Shown here one piece after another: positions 46,898 through 57,805 of a stretch of DNA of 64,000 bases (positions within the stretch are counted from its first letter, which is position 1; every line of letters starts with the position of its first letter). The translations under genes were made by a program, and so were the position numbers. Under the pieces are notes generated by a model that saw only the letters and a program-made list of their open reading frames with translations, was not told the DNA's origin and ran no database searches. The DNA comes from Atopobiaceae bacterium. GTDB taxonomy: Bacteria > Actinomycetota > Coriobacteriia > Coriobacteriales > Atopobiaceae. The stretch spans positions 2,008,902 to 2,072,901 of the forward strand of contig JAKVOB010000001.1 in assembly GCA_022483015.1 (NCBI GenBank), given 5' to 3'.

Positions 46898-48619
46898 TCA
46901 GCGATGCAGGACCCTGGCGACCATCGTGCGGATGGAACGGGCCTCGGGCATGTGCAGCGCGGTGGCGAGGCCGAACGTCACGAGGACGGCAGGTATGCCA
47001 CCCCCGATGATCGAGGAGAGGGCCGCCACGAGGTTCGGGACGTCATCAGGCAGGAACCCTGCGATGAGGGCCGAGACGAGCATCCCGACGATGCCACCGA
47101 CGATGCCGAGGCCGAGGGCCTTGAGACCCGTGCCGATGATGCCCCTCATGCCGATGTGGCCGAGCTCCTTCCTCAGGCTCACGAGCGTCACCGCGTCGAC
47201 CGCCAGGAAGAAGGCGGCAGACGAGTAGGCGACGATGTTGAGGCCGAACACCGGGGCGGCCGCGAGGCAGACCACGATCTGGATGACGCCGGCCACGACG
47301 CTCGCCGCGGCATAGATGCCCATGCGACGCAGCGACGAGCAGACCTTCTGCAGGTAGGTGCACACGCCATAGAGCGGCAGGGAGAGCGCGAGGGCACCCA
47401 GGTAGGAGGCCGTGGTCCCGATCTCTGCCGTGTCGAACTTGCCGAACGCGAGCAGCGAGATGAGGCTGTCCGAGAAGACCGCCAGGAAGATCGAGAACGG
47501 GATGAGGAAGAAGAGGATCTGGGAGATGCCCGACGAGATCCCCGAGACGAATCCCCGGTGGTCGTGCTTGCTCACCATGGTCGAGAGCTCGGTGAACATG
47601 GCCGTCGTGATGGGGACGGCGATGATGGCATAGGGCAGCGTGTACCAGAGCCGGGCATAGTAGGCGATCGATGCCCCCTGGTCGGTCACCGCCAGCGCCG
47701 CCGTCGACTGGACGGAGCAGGTAGCGAACGAGACGACAGTGGCTATGAGGGTCGGGGCGCCGATGATCAGGGTCTCCTTGAGGAGGTGGTCGTGCCAGTC
47801 GATGTGGAGCGTGAGGTGGACCCCGTGGCGGCGCATCGCAGGGAGCTGGACCACCACCTGCATGGCGACGCCTGCCGGGTTGCCGATGGCGAGGATGAGC
47901 ATGGCCAGGCCCGGGTTGGAGGACGAGAGCGCCGCATAGGCGAAGAACGACGCGGTGCACACGACGTTGTTGATGATGGGCGCCGCGTTGCTCCAGAAGT
48001 AGTCGCGCTCGGCGTTGAGGATGCCCGAGACGACCGCCGAGAGGCCATAGAGCACGATCTCTATCGCGAAGAAGCGGAAGAAGTAGACGGCACGGTCGGC
48101 GTCGAAGGTGGACGACGCGGTGAACGACTGGGTCCAGATGAACTGCACGGCGAAGACGATGCCCAGCACCGAGAGGGCGCCCATGAGCAGCAGGACGATG
48201 GAGAGGAGGTTGGATGCGTACGCGTTGGCCGACTTCCTCCCCGAGCGCTCCTTGCACGAGAGGTAGACCGGGAGGAAGGACGTCGCCAGGAGGCCACCCA
48301 TCACGAGCTCGTAGAGCTGGTTGGGCAGGTTCGAGGCCACGGTGTAGCAGCTCGAGAGGAGGGTCGTCCCCAGCGCGAAGGCCTGGCCCCAGGTCCTCAG
48401 GAACCCCGTGAGGCGGCTCACGATGACGAGGGCGCCCATCATCGCCGCCGAACGCCCGACCTCGTCTCCAGCGGCGCCTTCGGAAGGTCGGTCGGCCTGG
48501 ACCTCGTCTCCCTCCGGGCTTGCCAAGGAGGTGTCGGGGTCCTCGGGCACGGGGTCCTGGCAGGCGGGGGCCACGTCGGTCGGCCGCTGCCCCTTCTGAT
48601 GCTTCGGTTGGTGGATCAT
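46898..48619 (-). CDS. murJ: Lipid II flippase MurJ
   Basis: Moves lipid II across the cytoplasmic membrane for cell-wall synthesis. 573 aa with about 14 hydrophobic segments of the MviN/MurJ family, beginning MMGALVIVSRLTGFLRTWGQAFALG at about residue 59. The first ~58 residues are an acidic, Pro/Ser-rich cytoplasmic extension not found in short MurJ proteins; a later start would remove it. Its ATG lies next to the ybaK stop. Confidence 0.9.
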   Translation of the reverse strand: MIHQPKHQKGQRPTDVAPACQDPVPEDPDTSLASPEGDEVQADRPSEGAAGDEVGRSAAMMGALVIVSRLTGFLRTWGQAFALGTTLLSSCYTVASNLPNQLYELVMGGLLATSFLPVYLSCKERSGRKSANAYASNLLSIVLLLMGALSVLGIVFAVQFIWTQSFTASSTFDADRAVYFFRFFAIEIVLYGLSAVVSGILNAERDYFWSNAAPIINNVVCTASFFAYAALSSSNPGLAMLILAIGNPAGVAMQVVVQLPAMRRHGVHLTLHIDWHDHLLKETLIIGAPTLIATVVSFATCSVQSTAALAVTDQGASIAYYARLWYTLPYAIIAVPITTAMFTELSTMVSKHDHRGFVSGISSGISQILFFLIPFSIFLAVFSDSLISLLAFGKFDTAEIGTTASYLGALALSLPLYGVCTYLQKVCSSLRRMGIYAAASVVAGVIQIVVCLAAAPVFGLNIVAYSSAAFFLAVDAVTLVSLRKELGHIGMRGIIGTGLKALGLGIVGGIVGMLVSALIAGFLPDDVPNLVAALSSIIGGGIPAVLVTFGLATALHMPEARSIRTMVARVLHR

Positions 48620-48620
48620 G

Positions 48621-49121
48621 TCAGACCCCCTGGGTCAGGTCGGCGAGCTTCGCGTGGGTGAACGCCACGAGCGCGGCAGGAGCGACCTCGAGCTGGATGC
48701 CCCGCGCGCCACCCGAGACGCAGATCGTGTCGAAGAGCTGGGCCGTCTCGTCGATGAGCGTGGGGAAGGCCTTGCGCATCCCCACGGGCGAGCAGGCCCC
48801 CCGCTGATAGCCGCAGACCGGCTCGAGGTCGGCCACGTGCATCATCGAGAGGGACTTCTCCCCTGCCGCTGCCGCGGCCCGCTTGAGGTCGAGCTCGAGG
48901 TCCACGGGGATGCAACAGACCACATGGTCGCCCGCGGGGCTCACGCAGACGAGCGTCTTGAAGTCTCGGTCCGGGTCCTGCCCGAGGCTCCGCGCGATCT
49001 CGACGCCCAGGCCGTGGCCCGGGGTCTCGGCCGCCTCGTAGGTATGGAGCACATAGGGAACGCCACCGCGCTCGAGCTCGCGCATGGCATTGGTCTTGGG
49101 TGCCCTCTGCCTGCGGGACAT
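48621..49121 (-). CDS. ybaK: YbaK/EbsC-type Cys-tRNA(Pro) deacylase
   Basis: Hydrolyses mischarged Cys-tRNA(Pro). 166 aa from the ATG at 49121-49119, three bases after the uvrA stop. YbaK fold traits: KTNAMRELERGGVPYVLHTYE, DFKTLVCVSPAGDHVVCCIPVDLELDLK, the MHVADLEPVCGYQRGACSPVG core with the catalytic-pocket Gly-rich loop, and ICVSGGARGIQLEVAP. It sits between uvrA and murJ. Confidence 0.92.
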   Translation of the reverse strand: MSRRQRAPKTNAMRELERGGVPYVLHTYEAAETPGHGLGVEIARSLGQDPDRDFKTLVCVSPAGDHVVCCIPVDLELDLKRAAAAAGEKSLSMMHVADLEPVCGYQRGACSPVGMRKAFPTLIDETAQLFDTICVSGGARGIQLEVAPAALVAFTHAKLADLTQGV

Positions 49122-49123
49122 GC

Positions 49124-52012
<2,889 letters not shown>

Positions 52013-52243
52013 GTGCCTAGCTACCTCGCTGTCCTTCGTCTCTCCGTGACTGGTGCGTCAGGGGCCTCCTCCGAAGAGGCCAAGCCTTTAGTTTAGCCAC
52101 TGGGGCAGGACCGACGTCGCGACATGGCGCGCTCCATGGTATCCGCGTGCGAGAGGGGCGAGGTTTACGGAGCCGCCCGTTGGGGAATGCTGTTATTGTA
52201 CTTCCCGTAGTAACATATACGTCCCGACAGAGAGGAACCGCAC

Positions 52244-52990
52244 ATGCTACTCGAAGGAAAGGTCGCCGTCGTCACCGGAGGAACGCGCGGCATCGGCTAC
52301 TCGATCGTGACCACATACCTGCGAGAGGGCGCGAAGGTCGCCCTGTTCGGCAGCCGTCAGGAGACCGTCGAGGCGGCGCTGGCGAACGTCCGCGCGGAGC
52401 TCCCGGACGCAGAGGTCATGGGGCTTGCCCCGGACCTCAGGTCCGCAGCTGCGGTCACGGACGCCCTCGACCAGGTCAAGGCGGCCTTCGGCTCGCTCGA
52501 CATCCAGGTCAACAACGCCGGCATCTCGCAGTCGACGCCGCTGCTCGACTACACGCAGGACGACTTCGACAAGGTCCTCGGGATCAACGTCGAGTCCGTC
52601 CTCGTCTGCAGCCAGGCAGCCGCACGGGTCATGGTCGAGGAGGGCGGCGGCGTCATCCTCAACACCAGCTCGATGGTCGGCACCTACGGCCAGGCCTCTG
52701 GCGTTGGCTACCCCGCGTCCAAGTTCGCCGTGAACGGCATCACGCGCTCGCTCGCCCGCGAGCTCGGCCCCAAGCACATCAGGGTCAACGCCGTGGCCCC
52801 CGGCGTCACCGCCACCGACATGGTGACGGCGCTGCCCCAGGAGTGGCAGGACAAGCTCGCGGCCTCGGTGCCGCTGGGACGCATCGGCACACCGCAGGAC
52901 GTGGCGAACGCCTTCCTCTTCCTGGCGAGCGACATGGCGAGCTACGTCACGGGTGCGGTGCTCCCCGTTGACGGCGCCACGCAGGTCTAG
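52244..52990 (+). CDS. Short-chain dehydrogenase/reductase, FabG-like
   Basis: NAD(P)-dependent oxidoreductase of 248 aa behind GAGAGGAACCGCAC. Cofactor loop TGGTRGIG (11-18), NNAG at 90-93, catalytic Ser142/143, Tyr156 and Lys160 (YPASK), and the C-terminal PVDGATQV. The substrate is unknown: acetoacetyl-ACP reductase, sugar alcohol or steroid dehydrogenase are all possible. It is convergent with the YhcH-type gene (5 bp) and stands alone, so it is unlikely to be the fatty-acid operon FabG. Confidence 0.85.
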   Translation: MLLEGKVAVVTGGTRGIGYSIVTTYLREGAKVALFGSRQETVEAALANVRAELPDAEVMGLAPDLRSAAAVTDALDQVKAAFGSLDIQVNNAGISQSTPLLDYTQDDFDKVLGINVESVLVCSQAAARVMVEEGGGVILNTSSMVGTYGQASGVGYPASKFAVNGITRSLARELGPKHIRVNAVAPGVTATDMVTALPQEWQDKLAASVPLGRIGTPQDVANAFLFLASDMASYVTGAVLPVDGATQV

Positions 52991-52995
52991 GGTCC

Positions 52996-53436
52996 CTAGT
53001 CCACTGCCACCTTGACGACGACCTTGCGCTCGGCCACGGGGCCGGCCACGCAGCAGGCGGGCTTGTGTGCCTCCTCCGGGCTCACGGCCACGAGGTCGCC
53101 AGGGGCAAGGATGACGGTCGTGGCCACGTCCGGCCCCGCATAGAGCGCGAAGTCGCCTTCCTCGTCATAGGGCTTGGTCTCGGCAAGGCCGCAGACGGGC
53201 GTGACAAGGAAGGCCTCCGTGCCCGACACCACGTACTGGACGTCGAAGTAGCGCCTGTGGGCCTCGTAGTCCTTGGACTCGGCAGGCACCGTCGTGACGT
53301 CCATCACCTTGGCGAAGACCCTCTCGCCGTCGATGTCGTAGCGACCGGGGTCGAGGGTCGCGAGGTCGTCACGCCCCAGGAACGCATAGGCCGCGCGGAA
53401 GCGGTCCGAGAGGTAGTCGTACTTCGTTGCGAGCAT
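52996..53436 (-). CDS. YhcH/YjgK/YiaL family protein, NanQ-like
   Basis: Small cupin-fold protein of 146 aa. Family traits: KVMDVTTVPAESKDYEAHRRYFDVQYVVSG (metal-binding His and Glu), and LAPGDLVAVSPEEAHKPACC (second His). E. coli YhcH (NanQ) interconverts sialic-acid anomers; other members act with beta-galactosidase. The nan genes 21-28 kb away make a sialic-acid role attractive but it is not linked here. It has its own start with AAGGAGAACCG ahead. Confidence 0.85.
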   Translation of the reverse strand: MLATKYDYLSDRFRAAYAFLGRDDLATLDPGRYDIDGERVFAKVMDVTTVPAESKDYEAHRRYFDVQYVVSGTEAFLVTPVCGLAETKPYDEEGDFALYAGPDVATTVILAPGDLVAVSPEEAHKPACCVAGPVAERKVVVKVAVD

Positions 53437-53550
53437 CGGTTCTCCTTATGGGTCGGTCATGGCCCCAGCCACAGACGGCCGGGTTCTGCCGTCCCCGATG
53501 CTACCCGCTCCGCCGCGCGTCTCAGGCCATGGTGCGGCGAGCGGTATGAC

Positions 53551-53578
53551 AAGGGGCCCCGACGAATCGGGGCCCCTT
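53551..53578 (-). terminator. Terminator after the GGGtGRT gene
   Basis: Perfect 12-bp stem AAGGGGCCCCGA/TCGGGGCCCCTT (53551-53562 and 53567-53578) with tetraloop CGAA, about 33 bases past the stop of the GGGtGRT gene. It closes the two-gene unit. Confidence 0.75.
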
Positions 53579-53610
53579 GGTTCACGCGAAGCATGGACGG
53601 GTAGCGGACG

Positions 53611-54618
53611 CTACTTGTTCATGGCCTCCTCGACCGCGACGGCGCAGGCCACGGTGGCACCGACCATGGGGTTGTTGCCCATGCCGATGAGACCCATCAT
53701 GTCCACGTGCGCAGGCACGGAGGAAGAGCCGGCGAACTGGGCGTCGGAGTGCATACGGCCCATCGTGTCGGTCATGCCGTAGGAGGCAGGGCCGGCACCC
53801 ATGTTGTCGGGGTGCAGCGTACGGCCGGTGCCGCCGCCGGAGGCCACGGAGAAGTACTTGAGGCCCTTCTCGACGACGCGCTCCTTCTTGTACGTGCCCG
53901 CGACGGGATGCTGGAAGCGGGTGGGGTTGGTGGAGTTGCCGGTGATGGAGATGTCGACGTCCTCATGCCACATGATGGCAACGCCCTCGCGGACGTCGTC
54001 GGCACCGTAGCAGTTGATGGCCGCACGCGGGCCATCGGAGTACGAGATGGTCTCCACGACCTTGAGCTCGCTCGTGTAGTAGTCGAACTGCGTCTTCACA
54101 TAGGTGAAGCCGTTGATGCGGCTGATGATCTGCGCCGCATCCTTGCCCAGGCCATTGAGGCAGACGCGGAGCGGGGTCTTGCGGGCCTTGTTGGCGTTCA
54201 TCGCGATGCCGATGGCGCCCTCGGCGGCCGCGAAGGACTCGTGGCCCGCGAGGAAGCAGAAGCACTTGGTGTCGTTGCCCAGGAGCATGGCACCGAGGTT
54301 GCCGTGGCCGAGGCCGACCTTGCGGTCGTCGGCGACGGAGCCCGGCACGCAGAAGGCCTGCAGGCCCTCGCCGATGCACTTGGCCGCCTCAGGGGCGGTC
54401 TTGACGCCGCGCTTGATGGCCAGGGCGCAGCCGCAGGTGTAGGCCCAGACGGCGTTCTCGAACGCGATGGACTGGACGCCCAGCACGAGGGCGCGGGGGT
54501 CGATGCCCTTGTCCTTGCAGATCTTCTCGCACTCCTCGAGAGAGGAGATGCCGTTCTCGGCGAGAGCCTTGTTGATCGTGTCGATACGGCGCTCGTAGCC
54601 TTCGAAAGTAACTGCCAT
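53611..54618 (-). CDS. GGGtGRT protein, uncharacterised family
   Basis: 335 aa, named for the motif GGGTGRT, here residues 261-267. No known enzyme fold recognised by eye. It has eleven cysteines, including CGC (62-64) and CFC (119-121), and Gly-rich stretches GLGHGNLGAMLLG (102-114) and MGLIGMGNNPMVGAT near the end; neither a signal nor membrane spans, so cytoplasmic. The upstream gene, 18 bp away, is a NifU-like scaffold and the pair ends at a terminator. In anaerobes these two families commonly travel together. A role with an Fe-S or other metal cofactor is inference. Confidence 0.9.
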   Translation of the reverse strand: MAVTFEGYERRIDTINKALAENGISSLEECEKICKDKGIDPRALVLGVQSIAFENAVWAYTCGCALAIKRGVKTAPEAAKCIGEGLQAFCVPGSVADDRKVGLGHGNLGAMLLGNDTKCFCFLAGHESFAAAEGAIGIAMNANKARKTPLRVCLNGLGKDAAQIISRINGFTYVKTQFDYYTSELKVVETISYSDGPRAAINCYGADDVREGVAIMWHEDVDISITGNSTNPTRFQHPVAGTYKKERVVEKGLKYFSVASGGGTGRTLHPDNMGAGPASYGMTDTMGRMHSDAQFAGSSSVPAHVDMMGLIGMGNNPMVGATVACAVAVEEAMNK

Positions 54619-54636
54619 TTGTATGTCCCTCCCTCT

Positions 54637-55371
54637 CTACTCGGTGACCGGGAACGTGCTGGCGACGGAGTGGGTCTCCTTGTCGGTACGCGGGTCGATG
54701 TACTTGGCGGCGTTGTCCCACTGGCCATAGTGGCCCATGGCACCCTGGATGGCGTCGGCGGGGGCGTCACCCTTCTTGAGGGCGTCGGTGAACTTGCCGA
54801 GGTTCAGGAACTCGAAGGCGATGATCTCGTCCTTGTCGTTCAGCGCGATGCGCGTGACGTAGCCCTGGGCGAGCTCGAGGTAACGGGCGCCCTTGGCCGC
54901 GGTGCCGTACATGGTGCCGACCTGCGAGCGCAGGCCCTTGCCGAGGTCGTCGAGGCCGGCGCCGATGGGAAGGCCGCCCTCGGAGAAGGCGGTCTGCGTG
55001 CGGCCGTAGACGATCTGCAGGAACAGCTGACGCATGGCGACGTTGATGGCATCGCAGACGAGGTCGGTGTTGAGCGCCTCGAGGATGGTCTTCTTGGGGA
55101 GGATCTCAGCCGCCATGGCGGCGGAGTGGGTCATGCCGGAGCAGCCGATCGTCTCGATCAGGCACTCCTCGATGACACCCTCCTTGACGTTCAGCGTGAG
55201 CTTGCAGGCGCCCTGCTGGGGTGCGCACCAGCCGATGCCATGCGTCAGACCGGAGATGTCCTTGATCTCCTTGGCCTGGACCCACTTGCCCTCCTCAGGG
55301 ATTGGGGCAGGACCGTGGTATGCGCCCTTGGCAACCGGGCACATGTTCTCCACTTCAGTCGAATACTGCAT
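54637..55371 (-). CDS. NifU-like iron-sulfur cluster scaffold protein
   Basis: 244 aa from the ATG at 55371-55369 (GAGGAG ahead). The segment LTLNVKEGVIEECLIETIGCSGMTHSAAM (57-85; C70, C77) resembles the NifU/IscU N-terminal scaffold, with further cysteines C11, C49, C56 and C106. It has a C-terminal part of about 110 residues absent from IscU, so it is a distinct, longer family. Co-transcribed with the GGGtGRT gene. Fe-S assembly is inferred from the fold; the recipient could be its partner. Confidence 0.85.
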   Translation of the reverse strand: MQYSTEVENMCPVAKGAYHGPAPIPEEGKWVQAKEIKDISGLTHGIGWCAPQQGACKLTLNVKEGVIEECLIETIGCSGMTHSAAMAAEILPKKTILEALNTDLVCDAINVAMRQLFLQIVYGRTQTAFSEGGLPIGAGLDDLGKGLRSQVGTMYGTAAKGARYLELAQGYVTRIALNDKDEIIAFEFLNLGKFTDALKKGDAPADAIQGAMGHYGQWDNAAKYIDPRTDKETHSVASTFPVTE

Positions 55372-55442
55372 GCCTCTCCTCTCATCTTTCCCACAAGCGA
55401 CCGCAGGAGAGGACTCCCGCGCCGCATCGGACAAACCTCTCA

Positions 55443-55448
55443 GATGAT
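55443..55448 (-). promoter_or_regulatory. Possible -10 element for the NifU-like/GGGtGRT pair
   Basis: TATCAT on the minus strand (55448-55443), the same hexamer as in the gap promoter, about 75 bases before the NifU-like start. The -35 is unclear. Confidence 0.4.
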
Positions 55449-55529
55449 AACGCGAATCCGAGGTCGCCGACACGGCGACGAGGCATATCCACCGAGCGAA
55501 CGGGCGGATGTCGCCCGACGTGACGTACC

Positions 55530-55549
55530 TGTACAGCCCTGGCTGTACA
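55530..55549. promoter_or_regulatory. 20-bp palindrome between NifU-like gene and mrp
   Basis: TGTACAGCCCTGGCTGTACA: 9-bp arms (55530-55538 and 55541-55549) around CT. It lies between two divergent transcription units, 82 bases upstream of the TATCAT element and 60 bases upstream of the TAGAAT element, so it could control both. The regulator is unknown. Confidence 0.55.
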
Positions 55550-55609
55550 ACCTTGGCAGCGCTCTTCCGATGGCGTGCCGCGCAGGCATGCCCCACGGGT
55601 AGAATGACT

Positions 55610-55615
55610 CTCGAC
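55610..55615 (+). promoter_or_regulatory. Possible -10 element for mrp
   Basis: TAGAAT, 48 bases before the mrp ATG, without a clear -35. The context GTAGAATG is shared with 21921-21928. Confidence 0.35.
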
Positions 55616-55662
55616 GAACAGGTTGCCGGCCTCTTGGGACCGGCTTGGAAGAAGGGCGAGAG

Positions 55663-56556
55663 ATGGCAGCACAGGACCAAGGAGCCGAGAGGGACGAGCA
55701 GGGTGTCCCGACCTTTGACGCGAACGCGCTCTCGAGCGTGCACCATGTGATCGGCGTCGTCTCGGGCAAGGGTGGCGTGGGCAAGTCGCTCGTCGCGGGC
55801 ACGCTCGCCGTCGAGCTGGCACGGGCCGGCAAGCGCGTCGGCGTCCTCGACGCCGACATCACCGGCCCCTCGATCCCCCGCATGTTCGGGATGGGAGGGG
55901 CACATGCCACGGCGCTCGGGAACCTGTTCCTGCCCGAGGCCACCGAGGGCGGCATCAAGGTCATGAGCGCCAACCTCCTGCTCGAGCACGAGGACGACCC
56001 GGTGATCTGGCGCGGGCCCATCCTCGCCGGGGCCATCAAGCAGTTCTGGAGCCAGACCGACTGGGGCACCATCGACTACCTGCTCTGCGACATGCCCCCC
56101 GGAACGGGCGACGTGGCGCTCACGGTGTTCCAGAGCCTGCCGGTGGACGGCATCGTCATCGTCACGAGCCCCCAGGACCTCGTGAGCATGATCGTGGGCA
56201 AGGCCGTGAACATGGCCGAGAAGATGGGCGTCCCCGTGCTGGGCCTCGTCGAGAACATGAGCTACGTCACCTGCCCCGACTGCGGCGCGAGGATCGAGGT
56301 CTTCGGCGAGTCCCACCTGGCCGAGACGGCCGAGGGCTACGGCCTCGACGTCCTGGGCCGCATGCCCATCGACCCCGCCTTCGCGCAGATGTGCGACGCC
56401 GGTACCATCGAGGCCGACCTGCCCGCCGACCTTCTCCCCGACGCCGTGGCCACCATCCTCGACCTCCCCGAGCATGAGGTGGCGCACCCCAACGAGGAGG
56501 TCGACGCCGACGCCGGCACCACCGTGGGCGGCTGCCCCAGCGAGAGCAGCAGGTAG
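55663..56556 (+). CDS. mrp: Mrp/NBP35-family Fe-S carrier ATPase
   Basis: P-loop ATPase (ApbC/Mrp) that binds and transfers Fe-S clusters. 297 aa from the ATG at 55663, behind AAGGGCGAG. Deviant Walker A SGKGGVGKSLVAG near residue 35, Walker B CDMPPGTGDVALTV, and the cluster-binding CPDC at C204-C207. It lacks the N-terminal DUF59 domain of E. coli Mrp. A further Cys lies near the end (GGCPSESSR). It opens a three-gene unit and is divergent from the NifU-like scaffold. Confidence 0.93.
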   Translation: MAAQDQGAERDEQGVPTFDANALSSVHHVIGVVSGKGGVGKSLVAGTLAVELARAGKRVGVLDADITGPSIPRMFGMGGAHATALGNLFLPEATEGGIKVMSANLLLEHEDDPVIWRGPILAGAIKQFWSQTDWGTIDYLLCDMPPGTGDVALTVFQSLPVDGIVIVTSPQDLVSMIVGKAVNMAEKMGVPVLGLVENMSYVTCPDCGARIEVFGESHLAETAEGYGLDVLGRMPIDPAFAQMCDAGTIEADLPADLLPDAVATILDLPEHEVAHPNEEVDADAGTTVGGCPSESSR

Positions 56557-56557
56557 C

Positions 56558-57805
56558 ATGCCGAGGGTGCACGCTCAGACGAGGGCGAAGGCCCACCAGG
56601 AGGCGATGCGCAAGGCTGCCGGGACGGCGGTCCCCGACGCCTGCGACGTCTGCGTGGTAGGCGGCGGTGCCGCGGGGATCGTGGCGGCCATCGCCTCGGC
56701 CGAGGCCGGCGCCACGACGGTCGTGCTCGAGGCGGCACCCGAGGCAGGGCGGACCATCCTCGCCACCGGCAACGGCCGCTGCAACTTCTGTAACGCGGAC
56801 CTCGACCCCGCCCGCTACAACGACCCCGCCTTCGTGGGTGCCGTCATGGGGGCCGACCCGCTCCATGACGTCCTGGGCCTGTTCGCCGACTCCGGCCTCA
56901 TCTGGACCGTCGAGGACGGCCGCTACTACCCCCGGAGCCTCTGCGCGACGTCGGTGCGTGACGTCCTCCTCGCCCGTGCCGAGGCCGCAGGCGTCGTGAT
57001 GGCCTGCGCCCGACCGGTCGGGCGCGTGAGCCACGACGCAGGAGGCATGTGCGTCGGATACGAGGGGTCCTTCTCGCCAGGCACGTCGCATGTCCTGCAT
57101 GCCGCGACCGTCATCGTCGCCACCGGGGGCACCTCCGTGCCCCAGGGCCTCGAAGGGTCCGTGGTACCCCGCTCGCCCGTGCTGTGCTCGCTCTCCTGCA
57201 CCACGCCCATGGTCGACCTGGCACGGCTCGACGGCAGGCGCGTCCGCGGCGAGGCACGGCTCCTGCGCGCCGGCACGCCCATCTACCACGAGTCCGGCGA
57301 GGTCCTCCTGCGCACCTATGGCATCTCGGGCATCGTCACCTTCGACCTCTCGAGAAGGGCGTCGGCCGGCGACGTCATCGAGCTCGACCTCGTGCCCGAG
57401 CTCGATGACACGTCGCTCGCGGCACACGTCCGCGCCCATGGCTCGCTCGACGGTGCCCTCGACCCGATGGTCGCCTCCGAGCTCGCACGCCATACGCACG
57501 ACCCGGCGGAGCTCGCCCATGCCGCCAAGCACCTCACGCTCCTCGTGGACGGCCCGGCCGACGCCGAGCACGCCCAGGTCACGCGAGGCGGTCTTGCCAC
57601 GAGGTGCTTCTCGGCATCGACGCTCGCGTCCCATGAGGAGCCGACGCTGTTCGCCTGCGGCGAGGCCCTCGACGTGGATGCCGACTGCGGCGGGTTCAAC
57701 CTTGCCTGGGCCTGGACGAGCGGCATGGTCGCCGGGCGTTCCGCGGCGGCCACCGCCCTCTCCCCATCCCACACACCCGCACCCACGGAAGGTCCATCCC
57801 TATGA
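56558..57805 (+). CDS. FAD-dependent oxidoreductase, HI0933/BaiN-like
   Basis: Flavoprotein of the HI0933 (YhiN/BaiN) family, 415 aa from the ATG at 56558, one base after the mrp stop. FAD-binding DVCVVGGGAAGIVAAIASAEAG, the family-defining TGNGRCNFCNADL, and VIVATGGTSVPQG; near the C-terminus FACGEALDVDADCGGFNLAWAWTSG. The family includes BaiN, proposed to reduce bile-acid intermediates in gut clostridia, but most members are uncharacterised. It overlaps the next gene by 4 bp. Confidence 0.88.
   Translation: MPRVHAQTRAKAHQEAMRKAAGTAVPDACDVCVVGGGAAGIVAAIASAEAGATTVVLEAAPEAGRTILATGNGRCNFCNADLDPARYNDPAFVGAVMGADPLHDVLGLFADSGLIWTVEDGRYYPRSLCATSVRDVLLARAEAAGVVMACARPVGRVSHDAGGMCVGYEGSFSPGTSHVLHAATVIVATGGTSVPQGLEGSVVPRSPVLCSLSCTTPMVDLARLDGRRVRGEARLLRAGTPIYHESGEVLLRTYGISGIVTFDLSRRASAGDVIELDLVPELDDTSLAAHVRAHGSLDGALDPMVASELARHTHDPAELAHAAKHLTLLVDGPADAEHAQVTRGGLATRCFSASTLASHEEPTLFACGEALDVDADCGGFNLAWAWTSGMVAGRSAAATALSPSHTPAPTEGPSL

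Noticed and set aside
52063-52081. Small GGCCTC/GAGGCC hairpin upstream of uvrA as a riboswitch or terminator
   Set aside because: Only 6 bp, no U-run and no conserved riboswitch core; mentioned in the uvrA entry only.
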